Source: Nocardia asteroides
GTDB taxonomy: Bacteria; Actinomycetota; Actinomycetes; Mycobacteriales; Mycobacteriaceae
Assembly: GCF_900637185.1 (NCBI RefSeq)
Contig: NZ_LR134352.1
Coordinates: forward strand, 2,222,001 to 2,286,000
Length of the DNA stretch: 64,000 nucleotides
Direction of reading: 5' to 3'
The position numbers and the translations under genes are program-made. Of the stretch, positions 31,785 through 41,866 are shown piece by piece. Every line of letters begins with the position of its first letter. Positions within the stretch are counted from its first letter, which is position 1. The notes under the pieces are model-generated. The model had not been told where the DNA came from and ran no database searches. It was given only the letters and a program-made list of their open reading frames with translations.

Positions 31785-31976
31785 GGTGGGTCACGTTTCA
31801 GATAAAACTGGTACGGGCGTGCAGAAATACTCGGCGGTAGCTGCCGTGGGGGCTGGAAACGTGAGGCTTTCCTCATGATTTTGTGCGATCGTGGCTCGCA
31901 TACAGGCCCGAGGGGCTGCCGGATACGTGTGCGTTCCGTCGGTGGGCGAAACGCCAGGAGAAGGAAGTCGAGCGTC

Positions 31977-34900
31977 TTGACGATCAACGAGAGCACCGAG
32001 TTGGGCACGGGGTCGGCCGCGAAAGCGGGTCGTGACCAGGTGAAGGGTGTCCGCGCGGCGCTGCTGGAGCAGCTGCGCAACGGGGCCGGGTACGCGTTGG
32101 CGTTCGGTGGACAGGGCGCGCAGTGGCTGCGCGAGCTCGAGGAGATCGCGCGCGACAGCGCGCTGGAGACCGAGCTCACCGCGCTGGTGCATGAGGCCGA
32201 GGCGCTGGTCGAGCCGGTTGCGGCGCAGTTGCTGGTGGTCCGTCCCGGCGGCTTCGATCCGATGGGCTGGATGCTGGAGAGTGAGCTGGACGAGCCGGAC
32301 GAGCCGTCCTCGGCCCCGGCCGACACGGTGCTGCGCTCGGCGGCGGTGTCCATGCCCGGTGTGTTCCTCGCGCAGGTCGCGGCCACCAGGGCGCTGCGCC
32401 TGCAGGGTCTGGACACGGCCGAGCACCCGCCGGTCTCGGTCATCGGGCACTCGCAGGGCCTGATCGCGGCCGCCGCGCTCACCGCGCACGGCGCCCGGGA
32501 CGCGGAGCTGCTGGCGATCGCCCAGTTCATCGGCGCCGCCGCCGGGCTCGTCGCGCGCAGGCGCGGACTGATGCCGGTGGGCGAGCGCTCGCCGATGGTC
32601 GCGGTGTCCAATGTCGATCCGGAACAGCTGCGGGCCATCGTCGCCGAGGTCGCCGAGGGCGTCGATCCCGCCGTCGCCGCGGTGGTGTCGATCCGCAACG
32701 GCCGCAGGCGGGTCGTGCTCTCAGGCGCGCCCGCCCAGATCGATCGCGTGCGCACCCGCTGCGCGCAGCTGCACGAGGAGCAGACCCGCGAGCGCGAGGC
32801 CAAGGTGCGCGGCGGCGCGGTGTTCGCGCCGGTGTTCGAGGACATCTCCGTCGACGTCGCCTTCCACCACCCGGCCCTGGCCGAGACCGTCGACCTGGTG
32901 ACCGGCTGGGCCCGCCAGTGCGAGCTCGACGCCGAGCTGGCCGCCACGCTCGCCCAGCAGGTGCTGGTCGACCCGATCGACTGGGTCGAGACTGTCGACG
33001 AGGTCGTCGAGGCGGGCGCCGAGTGGATCCTGGATCTCGGCCCGGGTGACCTGCTCTCGCGGGTCACCGGCGGTTCGATCAAGGGCACCGGCGTCGGCGT
33101 GGTCGCCGCCGCCACCCGCCCCGGCCAGCGCAGCCTGCTCACCCCCGGCGCCGCGCCCGAGCCCGCCACCCCGTGGTCGGCGTTCGCGCCGAAGCCGGTG
33201 CGGCTGCCCAACGGGCGCATCGTCGTGGAGACCGCGTTCACCAAGCTCACCGGCCGCTCGCCGATCCTGCTGGCCGGCATGACGCCGACCACCGTCGACG
33301 CGAAGATCGTCGCCGCCGCGGCCAACGCGGGCCACTGGGCCGAGCTGGCCGGTGGCGGTCAGGTCACCGAGCAGATCTTCGCCGACCGGATGTCCGAGCT
33401 GCGTCAGCTGCTGCAGCCGGGTCGCGCGGTGCAGTTCAACTCGCTGTTCCTCGACCCGTACCTGTGGAAGCTGCAGCTGGGCGGCAAGCGCCTGGTGCAG
33501 AAGGCGCGCGCGGCCGGTGCGCCGCTGGACGGCGTGATCGTCACCGCGGGCATCCCCGAGCTGGACGAGGCCGTCGCGCTGATCGAGGAGCTCACCGAGG
33601 CCGGCATCAGCCACGTCGCGTTCAAGCCGGGCACCGTCGCGCAGATCCGCGCCGTGCTGCGCATCGCCGACGCCGTGCCGGACTACCCGGTGATCATGCA
33701 CATCGAGGGTGGCAAGGCCGGCGGTCACCACTCCTGGGAAGACCTCGACGACCTGCTGCTGGCCACCTACGCCGAGCTGCGCAACCGCGCCAACGTGGTG
33801 GTCTGCGTCGGTGGCGGCATCGGCACGCCCGAGCGGGCCACCGACTACCTCACCGGCACCTGGGCCACCAACCACGGCTACCCGGTGATGCCGCTGGACG
33901 GCATCCTCGTGGGCACCGCCGCGATGGCGACCCTCGAGGCGACCACCGCCCCCGAGGTGAAGCAGCTGCTGGTCGACACCCCCGGCACCCCCGACTGGGT
34001 CGGCGCCGGCACCGCCAGCGGCGGGATGGCCTCGGGCCGCAGCCAGCTCGGCGCCGACATCCACGAGATCGACAACGCCGCCTCGCGCACCGGCCGCCTG
34101 CTCGACGAGGTGGCAGGCGACGCCGACGCCGTGGCCGAGCGCCGCGCGGAGATCATCGCCGCGCTGGACGCCACCGCCAAGCCGTACTTCGGTGACGTCG
34201 CCACCATGACCTACCAGCAGTGGCTGGAACGCTATGTCTCGCTGGCCGTGTCGAGCGAGGTCCCGATCTCCTTCGACTGCGGCAGCGACATCGGCGACGC
34301 GATCGTCGACGCCACCCGCTCGCTGTGGCTCGACATCACCTGGCGCGACCGGTTCGCGGAGATGATGCGGCGCACCGAATCCCGGCTGCACCCCGCCGAC
34401 AGCGGCGAGATCGAGACGCTGTTCGCCGACGACGAGGCCTTCGAACAGCCCGTGCAGGCGCTGTGCGCGCTCAAGAAGCAGTACCCGGCCGTCGCCGAGA
34501 CCGTGCTGCACCCGGCCGACGTGCCGTTCTTCGTCGCGCTGTGCAAGACCCCGGGCAAGCCGGTGAACTTCGTGCCCGTCGTCGATGCCGACGTGCGGCG
34601 CTGGTGGCGCTCGGACTCGCTGTGGCAGGCCCACGATCCGCGTTACTCGGCCGATCAGGTGTGCGTCATCCCCGGCACCGTCGCGGTCGCCGGCATCACC
34701 CGCGTCGACGAGCCGGTCGGCGAGCTGCTCGACCGCTTCGAGCAGGACACCGCCTACACCCTGGTCCGGGCCGGTGTCGCGCCGACGCCGGTGGACGCGC
34801 GCCGCGTGGCCGGTGTGGTGGCGGGCGCCATCGACACCGTGCTCGCCGCCCCCGACGTGCAGTGGGCGGGCCGCACCACCGTCAACCCGGTGCACCGCCT

Positions 34901-37900
34901 CGGCGCGCCGGGCGAGTGGATCGTCGAGCAGGGCAGCGCGGTGCATCCGGGTACCGGGGCGACCCTGACCGAGATCGCCGGTCCCGAAGCCGAATTCGGC
35001 TACGTCGAGCTGTCGGTGCCGCTGCTGGGCCGCGACGTGGTGACCATCCGGATCACCGTGCCGGTGAGCGTGTACTCCGGCGGTGCGCCGGTGATCACCG
35101 AAGCCGATGCCGAGACGGCCATGTCCGCGCTGCTCGCCGTGGCCGCCGGACAGTCGCTGCCCGAGGTGAAGTCCGGTGTGGCGCACCTCAACCTGGCCTG
35201 GACCCCGGACCTGGTCGCCGACCACGCGGGCGTCACCGGCTCCGGCCTGCCCGCCGCGCTGAGCACCCTCGGCCGCACCGCGCCCGACGTGCTCGTCGGC
35301 GCCTGCTGGCCCGCGGTGTTCGCGGTGCTCGGCGCGGGCCGCACCGCCGACGGCGGCTCGGTGATCGAGGGCATGCTGGATCTGGTCCACCTGGACCACC
35401 AGATCGAGCTGCTGCAGGAACTGCCCACCGAGACCGGCATTCTCGTCGTCCGCGCCGAGGGTGGAGCGGTCGTCGACACCGACATGGGCCGCGTCGTCGA
35501 GGTGGCCGTCACCGTGGGCCTGATCCTCGATCACGGCCTCGAGCCGACCCCGCTGGCGCGCCTGGTCGAGCGGTTCGCCATCCGCGGCCGCAACGGCGCC
35601 GGCGAGCTCACCGATCCGCCGCGCGCGGCCGGTGCGGTCTCGGCCGACGCCACCGACACCCCGCGCCGCCGTCGCCGCGACGTCGCCATGGCCGCCCCGC
35701 GCGCCATGCACGCCTTCGCCGCCGTCTCCGGCGACCACAACCCGATCCACACCTCCGACTCCGCCGCCAAGCTGGCCGGTCTGGGCAGCCCGATCGTGCA
35801 CGGCATGTGGCTCTCGGCCGCCGCCCAGCACGCGGTCGTCGCGGTGGATCCCGAAAGCTCCGTTCCCGCACGCACGCTCACCGCCTGGACCACCCGGTTC
35901 CTCGGCATGGTCCGCCCCGGCGCGACGGTGGACGTGCGGGTGGAGCGGATCGCGGTGGACGCGGGCAGCGAGATCGTCGAGGTCTCCTGCCGCGTCGACG
36001 GTGACCTGGTCATGACCGCGACCGGGCGCACCGCCGCCCCGAAGACCGTCTACGCCTTCCCGGGCCAGGGCATCCAGCGCAAGGGGATGGGTCTGGACGC
36101 GCTGACCCGCTCGAAGGCGGCCAAACAGGTGTGGGAGCGTGCCGACGCGCACACCCGCGAGGCGCTCGGTTTCTCCATCCTGGCGGTGGTGCGCGACAAC
36201 CCGACCTACCTCAAGGCGCGCGGTGTCGAACACCGCCACCCCGACGGCGTGCTGCACCTGACCCAGTTCACCCAGGTCGCCATGGCGACCCTGGGCGTCG
36301 CCCAGGTCGCCGAGCTGCGCGAAGCGGGCGCCTTCGTGGAGGGCGCGATGCTGGCCGGTCACTCGGTCGGTGAGTACAACGCGCTGGCCGCCGTGGCCGG
36401 TGTGCTGCCGCTGGAAGCGGTGCTCGAGGTGGTGTTCCAGCGCGGTTCGGCCATGCACGAGCTGGTCCCGCGTGACGCCCAGGGCCGCAGCGACTACCGG
36501 ATGGCCGCCATCCGCCCGTCGCAGATCGGTCTGCCCGACGCCGAGGTCATCGACTTCGTCAACGGCATCGGCGAGGCGACCGGCGAGTTCCTCGAGGTCG
36601 TCAACCTGAACCTGCGCGGCTCGCAGTACGCCATCGCGGGCACGGTCGCCGGGCTCGAGGCGCTGGAGACCGAGATCGACCGCCGCCGCGCCGAATTCGG
36701 TGGCAAGCGGGCGTTCATCCTGGTGCCCGGCATCGACGTGCCGTTCCACTCCTCGGTGCTGCGCGACGGTGTGCCGGAGTTCCGGCACAAGCTCGAGCAG
36801 CTGCTGCCCGCCGAGGTGCACCCGGAGGTGCTGGTCGGGCGCTACATCCCGAACCTGGTGCCGCGTCCGTTCTCGCTGACCCGCGAATTCCTCACCGAGA
36901 TCGCCGAACTCGTGCCGTCCGAGCCGCTGGCCGCGGTCCTGGCCGACTTCGACAGCTGGGCCGAGCGCGCGGCCGAGCTGTGCCGCGTGGTGCTGATCGA
37001 GCTGCTGGCCTGGCAGTTCGCCAGCCCGGTGCGCTGGATCGAGACCCAGGACCTGCTGTTCACCGACACCGCGCACGGCGGCCTCGGGGTGGAGCGGTTC
37101 GTCGAGATCGGCCTGGGCGCCACCCCGACGGTGGCGAACCTGGCCTCGCAGACGCTGAAGCTGCCCGCGTTCGGCGGGGCCACGGTCGAGGTCGTCAACG
37201 TCGAGCGTGACGCCGCCGTCGTCTACGCCACCGACACCGATCCCGCGCCGGTCGAGGACGACATCGAGGAGACCCCGGCCGAGGCGCCCGCCGCCGCGGC
37301 CGCTCCCGCCGCCGCGCCGGTCGCCGCGGCGCCGGCCGCCACCGGTGGACCGCGTCCCGACGACATCTCCTTCACCGCCGCCGACGCCACCCGCGTGCTC
37401 ATCGCGCTGTGGACCAAGCTGCGGCTGGACCAGATCGGCCCGGTCGACACGATCGAAGGCCTCTGCGACGGCGTGTCCTCGCGGCGTAACCAGCTGCTGG
37501 TCGACCTCGGCTCCGAGCTCTCGCTCGGCGCCATCGACGGCGCGGCCGACGCCGACATGGGCGCCCTGGCGGGCACCGTCGAGCGCCTGGCCCGCACCTA
37601 CAAGCCGTTCGGCACCGTCCTCACCGACGCCATCGGCGACCACCTGCGCAAGGTCTTCGGGCCGTCGGGCAAGCGGCCCGCCGCCATCGCCGACCGGGTC
37701 AAGAAGACCTGGGAACTCGGCGACGGCTGGGCCAGCCACGTCACCGCCGAGGTCTCGCTCGGCACCCGTGAAGGCGCCAGCGTGCGCGGCGGTGACCTCG
37801 GCGGTCTCGTCGGCGGCGCGCTGAGCGACGCCGCCTCGGTCGACGCGGCCATCGACGCCGCCGTGCAGGCCGTGGCCGCGCGCCGCGGTGTCGTGGTGAC

Positions 37901-40900
37901 GCTGCCCTCGGCGGGCGGCGGGGCAGGCGGCACCGTCGACGCGGCGGCGCTGGGCGAGTTCACCGAGCAGATCACCGGCCGCGACGGGGTGCTGGCCACC
38001 ACGGCGCGGGTCATCCTGGAGCAGCTCGGCCTCGCCGAGCAGGTCAGCGCGCCCGAGGTCACCGAGGACACCCTCGTCGACCTGGTGTCGGCCGAACTCG
38101 GCAGCGACTGGCCGCGACTGGTCGCCCCCGCGTTCGACGGCCGCAAGGCCGTGCTGATCGACGACCGCTGGGCCACCGCCCGCGAGGACCTCGCCACGCT
38201 GTGGCTCGGCGACGACGCCACCACCGCCGAGCAGCCGATCTCCGGCTACCACGGTGCGGGCGAAGCCGTTGCCGCGCAGGCCAACTGGTGGCGTCAGCGG
38301 GCGATGCGCGAGGCGCGTTCGGTGCTGGCCGGGGTCTACGGCCAGATCGCCGAGGCCGCCCTCGACACCACCGAAGCGGGCCTGTGGTCCGACGACGTCG
38401 CCGTCATCACCGGCGCCAGCAAGGGTTCCATCGCGGCCGCGGTGACCGGCAGGCTGCTGGCCGGCGGCGCGACCGTGGTGGTCACCACCTCCCGGCTGGA
38501 CGACGAGCGGCTGCGCTTCTACCGCTCGCTGTACCGCACCAACGCCCGCCACGGCGCGGCGCTGTGGGTGGTCCCGGCCAACATGGCCTCCTACCAGGAC
38601 CTCGACGCGCTGATCGACTGGGTCGGCACCGAGCAGGTCGACAACGCGGGCGGAGCCAAGATCAAGGTCAAGGACGCCATGACCCCGACGCTGCTGCTGC
38701 CGTTCGCGGCGCCGCGCGTCGCCGGTGACCTCGCCGACGCGGGCGCCCGCGCCGAGATGGAGATGCGGGTCCTGCTCTGGTCGGTCGAGCGGCTGATCGG
38801 CGGCCTGTCCGCCCTCGGCGCCGATCACGACGTCGACGCGAAACTGCATGTGGTGCTGCCGGGTTCGCCCAACCGCGGCCTCTTCGGCGGCGACGGCGCC
38901 TACGGCGAGTCCAAGGCCGCGCTCGACGCGGTGGTCACCCGCTGGCGGGCCGAGAAGTCCTGGTCGGCGCGGGTCACCATGGTGCACGCGCTGATCGGCT
39001 GGGTGCGCGGCACCGGCCTGATGGGCCACAACGACCCGATGGTCGAGGCGGTCGAGGCGGCGGGCGTGCAGACCTGGTCCACCACCGAGATGGCCGACGA
39101 GCTGCTCAAGTGGTGCACCTCGCGGGCGCGGCAGGTCACCGAGACCGGCCCGCAGCAGATCGACCTCACCGGCGGGCTGGCGCGCGCCAAGCTCGACCTG
39201 CCCGCGCTGGCCAAGCAGGCCCAGGAGGCCGCGGCCGCGAGCGAGGAGGAGGCGGTCACCGCCGCCACCATCGCCGCGCTGCCCGCGCCGCCCACCCTGA
39301 GTTCGGCTCTGCCGGTGCCGGAATGGGGCGAGGTGACCGCCGACCTCGCCGACATGGTCGTCATCGTCGGCGCGGCCGAGCTCGGCCCGTACGGTTCCTC
39401 GCGCACCCGCTTCGAGATGGAGGTCGAGGACCGGCTCTCCGCCGCGGGCGTGCTGGAGCTGGCCTGGACCACCGGTCTGATCCGCTGGGAGAACGACCCG
39501 AAGCCGGGCTGGTACGACGTCGAATCCGGTGATTTCGTGCCGGAATCGGAGCTGGCCGAGCGCTACCACGACACCGTCGTCGAGCGCTGCGGCGTGCGCC
39601 GCTACGAGGACGACGGCGCCATGCTCGACAACGCGGCGCCGCTGCTCACCTCGGTCTTCCTCGACCAGGACCTGAGCTTCACCGTCGCGGGCGAGGCCGA
39701 GGCGCGTGCCTTCCACACCGCCGACCCCGAGCACACCGTGATCGCCCCGGTCGCCGACTCCGGCGACTGGACGGTGACCCGCAAGGCGGGCACCGAGATC
39801 CGGGTGCCGCGCAAGGCCAAGCTGTCGCGGGTGGTCGGTGGCCAGATCCCGACCGGCTGGGACCCCACCATCTGGGGTGTCTCCGCCGATATGGCCGCCT
39901 CGATCGACCGGGTCGCGCTGTGGAACATCGTCTGCACCGTGGACGCGTTCGTGGGCGCCGGCTTCAGCCCCGACGAGCTGATGAGCTGGGTGCACCCGAG
40001 CCTGGTGGCCAACACCCAGGGCACCGGCATGGGCGGCATGTCCTCGATGCGCTCGCTCTACGTCGACAACCTGCTCGGCGAACCGCGCCCGAACGACATC
40101 CTCCAGGAGGCCCTGCCCAACGTCGCGCTGGCGCACGTGGTGCAGTCCTACGTCGGCAGCTACGGCGCCATGGTGCACCCGGTCGCGGCGTGCGCCACGG
40201 CGGCGGTGTCGGTGGAGGAAGCCGTCGACAAGATCAAGCTGGGCAAGGCCGAGGTCGTCGTCGCCGGTGGTTTCGACGATCTGGGTATCGAGGGCATCGT
40301 CGGCTTCGGTGACATGTCGGCCACCGCGGACTCGGCGGCCATGCGCGCCAAGGGCATCAGCGACCGCTACTTCTCCCGCGCCAACGACCGCCGCCGCGGC
40401 GGATTCGTGGAATCGCAGGGTGGCGGCACCGTGCTGCTGGCCCGCGGTGACGTGGCCGTGGCGATGGGTCTGCCGGTGCAGGGCGTGCTCGCCTTCGCCC
40501 AGTCCTTCGCCGACGGTGTGCACACCTCCATCCCGGCGCCGGGTCTCGGCGCGCTGGGCGCGGGTCGCGGTGGCAGCGGTTCGCGGCTGGCCGCCGAACT
40601 GCGCAAGCTCGGTGTGGCGCCCGACGACATCGCGGTGATCTCCAAGCACGACACCTCCACCGCCGCCAACGACCCCAACGAGTCGGAGCTGCACGAGCGG
40701 CTGGCGGGCGCGCTGGGCCGCAGCGAGGGCGCGCCGATGTTCGTGGTGTCGCAGAAGAGCCTCACCGGTCACGCCAAGGGCGGCGCGGCGGCCTTCCAGC
40801 TCATCGGCCTGTGCCAGGTGCTGGAAAACGGTGTGGTGCCGCCGAACCGGAGCCTGGACTGCGTCGACGAGAAGATGGCGAGCTACCCGCACCTGGTGTG

Positions 40901-41315
40901 GGCGCGCGAGCCGCTGCGCTTCGGCGACAAGTTCGCGCTCAAGGCCGGTCTGGTGACCTCGCTCGGCTTCGGCCACGTGTCGGGTCTGCTCGCGGTGGTG
41001 CATCCGCAGGCGTTCCTGGCCGCGATCGAGCCGGTGGCGCGGGCGGAGTACCAGGAGCGGGCGCAGGCGCGTCAGCTCGCGGGTCGTCAGCGTTTCGCCG
41101 AGGCCATGTGCGGCGGCGCGGCACTGTACGAGAAGCCGGCCGATCGTCGCCTCGGCGCCGACGGCACCCCGGCCAAGCAGATCCGTCAGCGCGAGGCCGA
41201 CATGCTGCTCTCGCCGGAGGCCAGGCTCGACGGCACGGGTGTGTACCAGGCGAACGGATGGGGTTGCGGCACCGGGCAGATCGGTTCCGCTCCGCAGTCG
41301 AACGAAGCGTCGTAG
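31977..41315 (+). CDS. fas: Type I fatty acid synthase, bacterial multidomain
   Basis: A 3112-residue cytoplasmic megasynthase close in length to mycobacterial FAS-I (about 3070). Domains in order: acetyltransferase (GHSQG, Ser159), enoyl reductase (GRSPILLAGMTP near 425), dehydratase (SGDHNPIH near 1250), malonyl/palmitoyl transferase (YAFPGQG; GHSVGEY, Ser1463), acyl carrier (GVSSRRNQ near 1831), ketoreductase (GASKGS near 2145) and ketosynthase (ACATAAVS, Cys2739; KHDTSTAANDPNE; GHAKGG). It makes acyl-CoAs feeding membrane lipid and mycolate synthesis. TTG 31977 gives MTINE, like mycobacterial MTI; ATG 31875 would add a basic, noncoding-looking leader. Confidence 0.98.
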   Translation: MTINESTELGTGSAAKAGRDQVKGVRAALLEQLRNGAGYALAFGGQGAQWLRELEEIARDSALETELTALVHEAEALVEPVAAQLLVVRPGGFDPMGWMLESELDEPDEPSSAPADTVLRSAAVSMPGVFLAQVAATRALRLQGLDTAEHPPVSVIGHSQGLIAAAALTAHGARDAELLAIAQFIGAAAGLVARRRGLMPVGERSPMVAVSNVDPEQLRAIVAEVAEGVDPAVAAVVSIRNGRRRVVLSGAPAQIDRVRTRCAQLHEEQTREREAKVRGGAVFAPVFEDISVDVAFHHPALAETVDLVTGWARQCELDAELAATLAQQVLVDPIDWVETVDEVVEAGAEWILDLGPGDLLSRVTGGSIKGTGVGVVAAATRPGQRSLLTPGAAPEPATPWSAFAPKPVRLPNGRIVVETAFTKLTGRSPILLAGMTPTTVDAKIVAAAANAGHWAELAGGGQVTEQIFADRMSELRQLLQPGRAVQFNSLFLDPYLWKLQLGGKRLVQKARAAGAPLDGVIVTAGIPELDEAVALIEELTEAGISHVAFKPGTVAQIRAVLRIADAVPDYPVIMHIEGGKAGGHHSWEDLDDLLLATYAELRNRANVVVCVGGGIGTPERATDYLTGTWATNHGYPVMPLDGILVGTAAMATLEATTAPEVKQLLVDTPGTPDWVGAGTASGGMASGRSQLGADIHEIDNAASRTGRLLDEVAGDADAVAERRAEIIAALDATAKPYFGDVATMTYQQWLERYVSLAVSSEVPISFDCGSDIGDAIVDATRSLWLDITWRDRFAEMMRRTESRLHPADSGEIETLFADDEAFEQPVQALCALKKQYPAVAETVLHPADVPFFVALCKTPGKPVNFVPVVDADVRRWWRSDSLWQAHDPRYSADQVCVIPGTVAVAGITRVDEPVGELLDRFEQDTAYTLVRAGVAPTPVDARRVAGVVAGAIDTVLAAPDVQWAGRTTVNPVHRLGAPGEWIVEQGSAVHPGTGATLTEIAGPEAEFGYVELSVPLLGRDVVTIRITVPVSVYSGGAPVITEADAETAMSALLAVAAGQSLPEVKSGVAHLNLAWTPDLVADHAGVTGSGLPAALSTLGRTAPDVLVGACWPAVFAVLGAGRTADGGSVIEGMLDLVHLDHQIELLQELPTETGILVVRAEGGAVVDTDMGRVVEVAVTVGLILDHGLEPTPLARLVERFAIRGRNGAGELTDPPRAAGAVSADATDTPRRRRRDVAMAAPRAMHAFAAVSGDHNPIHTSDSAAKLAGLGSPIVHGMWLSAAAQHAVVAVDPESSVPARTLTAWTTRFLGMVRPGATVDVRVERIAVDAGSEIVEVSCRVDGDLVMTATGRTAAPKTVYAFPGQGIQRKGMGLDALTRSKAAKQVWERADAHTREALGFSILAVVRDNPTYLKARGVEHRHPDGVLHLTQFTQVAMATLGVAQVAELREAGAFVEGAMLAGHSVGEYNALAAVAGVLPLEAVLEVVFQRGSAMHELVPRDAQGRSDYRMAAIRPSQIGLPDAEVIDFVNGIGEATGEFLEVVNLNLRGSQYAIAGTVAGLEALETEIDRRRAEFGGKRAFILVPGIDVPFHSSVLRDGVPEFRHKLEQLLPAEVHPEVLVGRYIPNLVPRPFSLTREFLTEIAELVPSEPLAAVLADFDSWAERAAELCRVVLIELLAWQFASPVRWIETQDLLFTDTAHGGLGVERFVEIGLGATPTVANLASQTLKLPAFGGATVEVVNVERDAAVVYATDTDPAPVEDDIEETPAEAPAAAAAPAAAPVAAAPAATGGPRPDDISFTAADATRVLIALWTKLRLDQIGPVDTIEGLCDGVSSRRNQLLVDLGSELSLGAIDGAADADMGALAGTVERLARTYKPFGTVLTDAIGDHLRKVFGPSGKRPAAIADRVKKTWELGDGWASHVTAEVSLGTREGASVRGGDLGGLVGGALSDAASVDAAIDAAVQAVAARRGVVVTLPSAGGGAGGTVDAAALGEFTEQITGRDGVLATTARVILEQLGLAEQVSAPEVTEDTLVDLVSAELGSDWPRLVAPAFDGRKAVLIDDRWATAREDLATLWLGDDATTAEQPISGYHGAGEAVAAQANWWRQRAMREARSVLAGVYGQIAEAALDTTEAGLWSDDVAVITGASKGSIAAAVTGRLLAGGATVVVTTSRLDDERLRFYRSLYRTNARHGAALWVVPANMASYQDLDALIDWVGTEQVDNAGGAKIKVKDAMTPTLLLPFAAPRVAGDLADAGARAEMEMRVLLWSVERLIGGLSALGADHDVDAKLHVVLPGSPNRGLFGGDGAYGESKAALDAVVTRWRAEKSWSARVTMVHALIGWVRGTGLMGHNDPMVEAVEAAGVQTWSTTEMADELLKWCTSRARQVTETGPQQIDLTGGLARAKLDLPALAKQAQEAAAASEEEAVTAATIAALPAPPTLSSALPVPEWGEVTADLADMVVIVGAAELGPYGSSRTRFEMEVEDRLSAAGVLELAWTTGLIRWENDPKPGWYDVESGDFVPESELAERYHDTVVERCGVRRYEDDGAMLDNAAPLLTSVFLDQDLSFTVAGEAEARAFHTADPEHTVIAPVADSGDWTVTRKAGTEIRVPRKAKLSRVVGGQIPTGWDPTIWGVSADMAASIDRVALWNIVCTVDAFVGAGFSPDELMSWVHPSLVANTQGTGMGGMSSMRSLYVDNLLGEPRPNDILQEALPNVALAHVVQSYVGSYGAMVHPVAACATAAVSVEEAVDKIKLGKAEVVVAGGFDDLGIEGIVGFGDMSATADSAAMRAKGISDRYFSRANDRRRGGFVESQGGGTVLLARGDVAVAMGLPVQGVLAFAQSFADGVHTSIPAPGLGALGAGRGGSGSRLAAELRKLGVAPDDIAVISKHDTSTAANDPNESELHERLAGALGRSEGAPMFVVSQKSLTGHAKGGAAAFQLIGLCQVLENGVVPPNRSLDCVDEKMASYPHLVWAREPLRFGDKFALKAGLVTSLGFGHVSGLLAVVHPQAFLAAIEPVARAEYQERAQARQLAGRQRFAEAMCGGAALYEKPADRRLGADGTPAKQIRQREADMLLSPEARLDGTGVYQANGWGCGTGQIGSAPQSNEAS

Positions 41316-41326
41316 GCTGCCGCTTC

Positions 41327-41755
41327 GTGACGATTCTCGGAATCGGTTTGGACTTGGTGACCATCTCCGAGTTCGCCGAGCAGCTGCAACGGTCGGGTAC
41401 GACGATGCTCAGGGAGAGCTTCACCGCGGGTGAACGCCGCTACTGCCAGAGCAAGCAGACGGACCCGGCCCGCAGCTTCGCCGCTCGCTGGGCCGCGAAG
41501 GAGGCGGTGCTCAAGGCTTGGGCATCGTCTCGCTTCGCGCGCAGCCCGCAGATCGGGGACAACCCGTATCCGCTGATCGAAGTGGTGAACGACGCCTGGG
41601 GCAGGCCGAGCATCAAGCTGCACGGCCTGGCCGCGGAATTCCTGCCGCGGGCCCGGGTGCACCTGTCGCTGACCCACGACGGCGACACCGCAGCGGCCAT
41701 GGTCGTCCTGGAAGACCCGGGCGAACTCGCGGACTTGATCGAGGGACGACACTGA
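41327..41755 (+). CDS. acpS: Holo-[acyl-carrier-protein] synthase
   Basis: A 142-residue 4'-phosphopantetheinyl transferase with the N-terminal GIGLDLVTISEF (metal-binding Asp) and ARWAAKEAVLKAW (catalytic Glu/Lys). It starts GTG 41327, 11 bases after the fas stop, and probably loads phosphopantetheine on the carrier domain of that synthase, as in mycobacteria where acpS also follows fas. The transcript ends at the hairpin at 41794. Confidence 0.95.
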   Translation: MTILGIGLDLVTISEFAEQLQRSGTTMLRESFTAGERRYCQSKQTDPARSFAARWAAKEAVLKAWASSRFARSPQIGDNPYPLIEVVNDAWGRPSIKLHGLAAEFLPRARVHLSLTHDGDTAAAMVVLEDPGELADLIEGRH

Positions 41756-41793
41756 CTGCGGCCCACCGCTACAGCTGATCTCGTCAGTACATG

Positions 41794-41832
41794 GGTAACT
41801 CGCCGGGAACGCCCAGAACCCGGCGAGTTACC
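41794..41832. terminator. Bidirectional hairpin after acpS
   Basis: GGTAACTCGCCGGG and CCCGGCGAGTTACC form a perfect 14-bp stem with an 11-base loop between the convergent acpS and TetR genes. There is no clear T-tract. Confidence 0.7.
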
Positions 41833-41866
41833 GCACCGCATGCCCGGTTGCCACGCACGCCGCTAC

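Noticed and set aside
31875..31976. An upstream ATG extension of fas by 34 codons.
   Set aside because: The extension is Arg-rich and not conserved in style with mycobacterial FAS N-termini, it overlaps the dyad at 31861-31876, and TTG 31977 gives the expected MTI start with a good ribosome site.
32721..41003. A very long open frame on the minus strand opposite fas.
   Set aside because: It is the shadow of the fas reading frame in high-GC DNA; the translation is His/Arg/Gly-rich without domains, and fas is certain.
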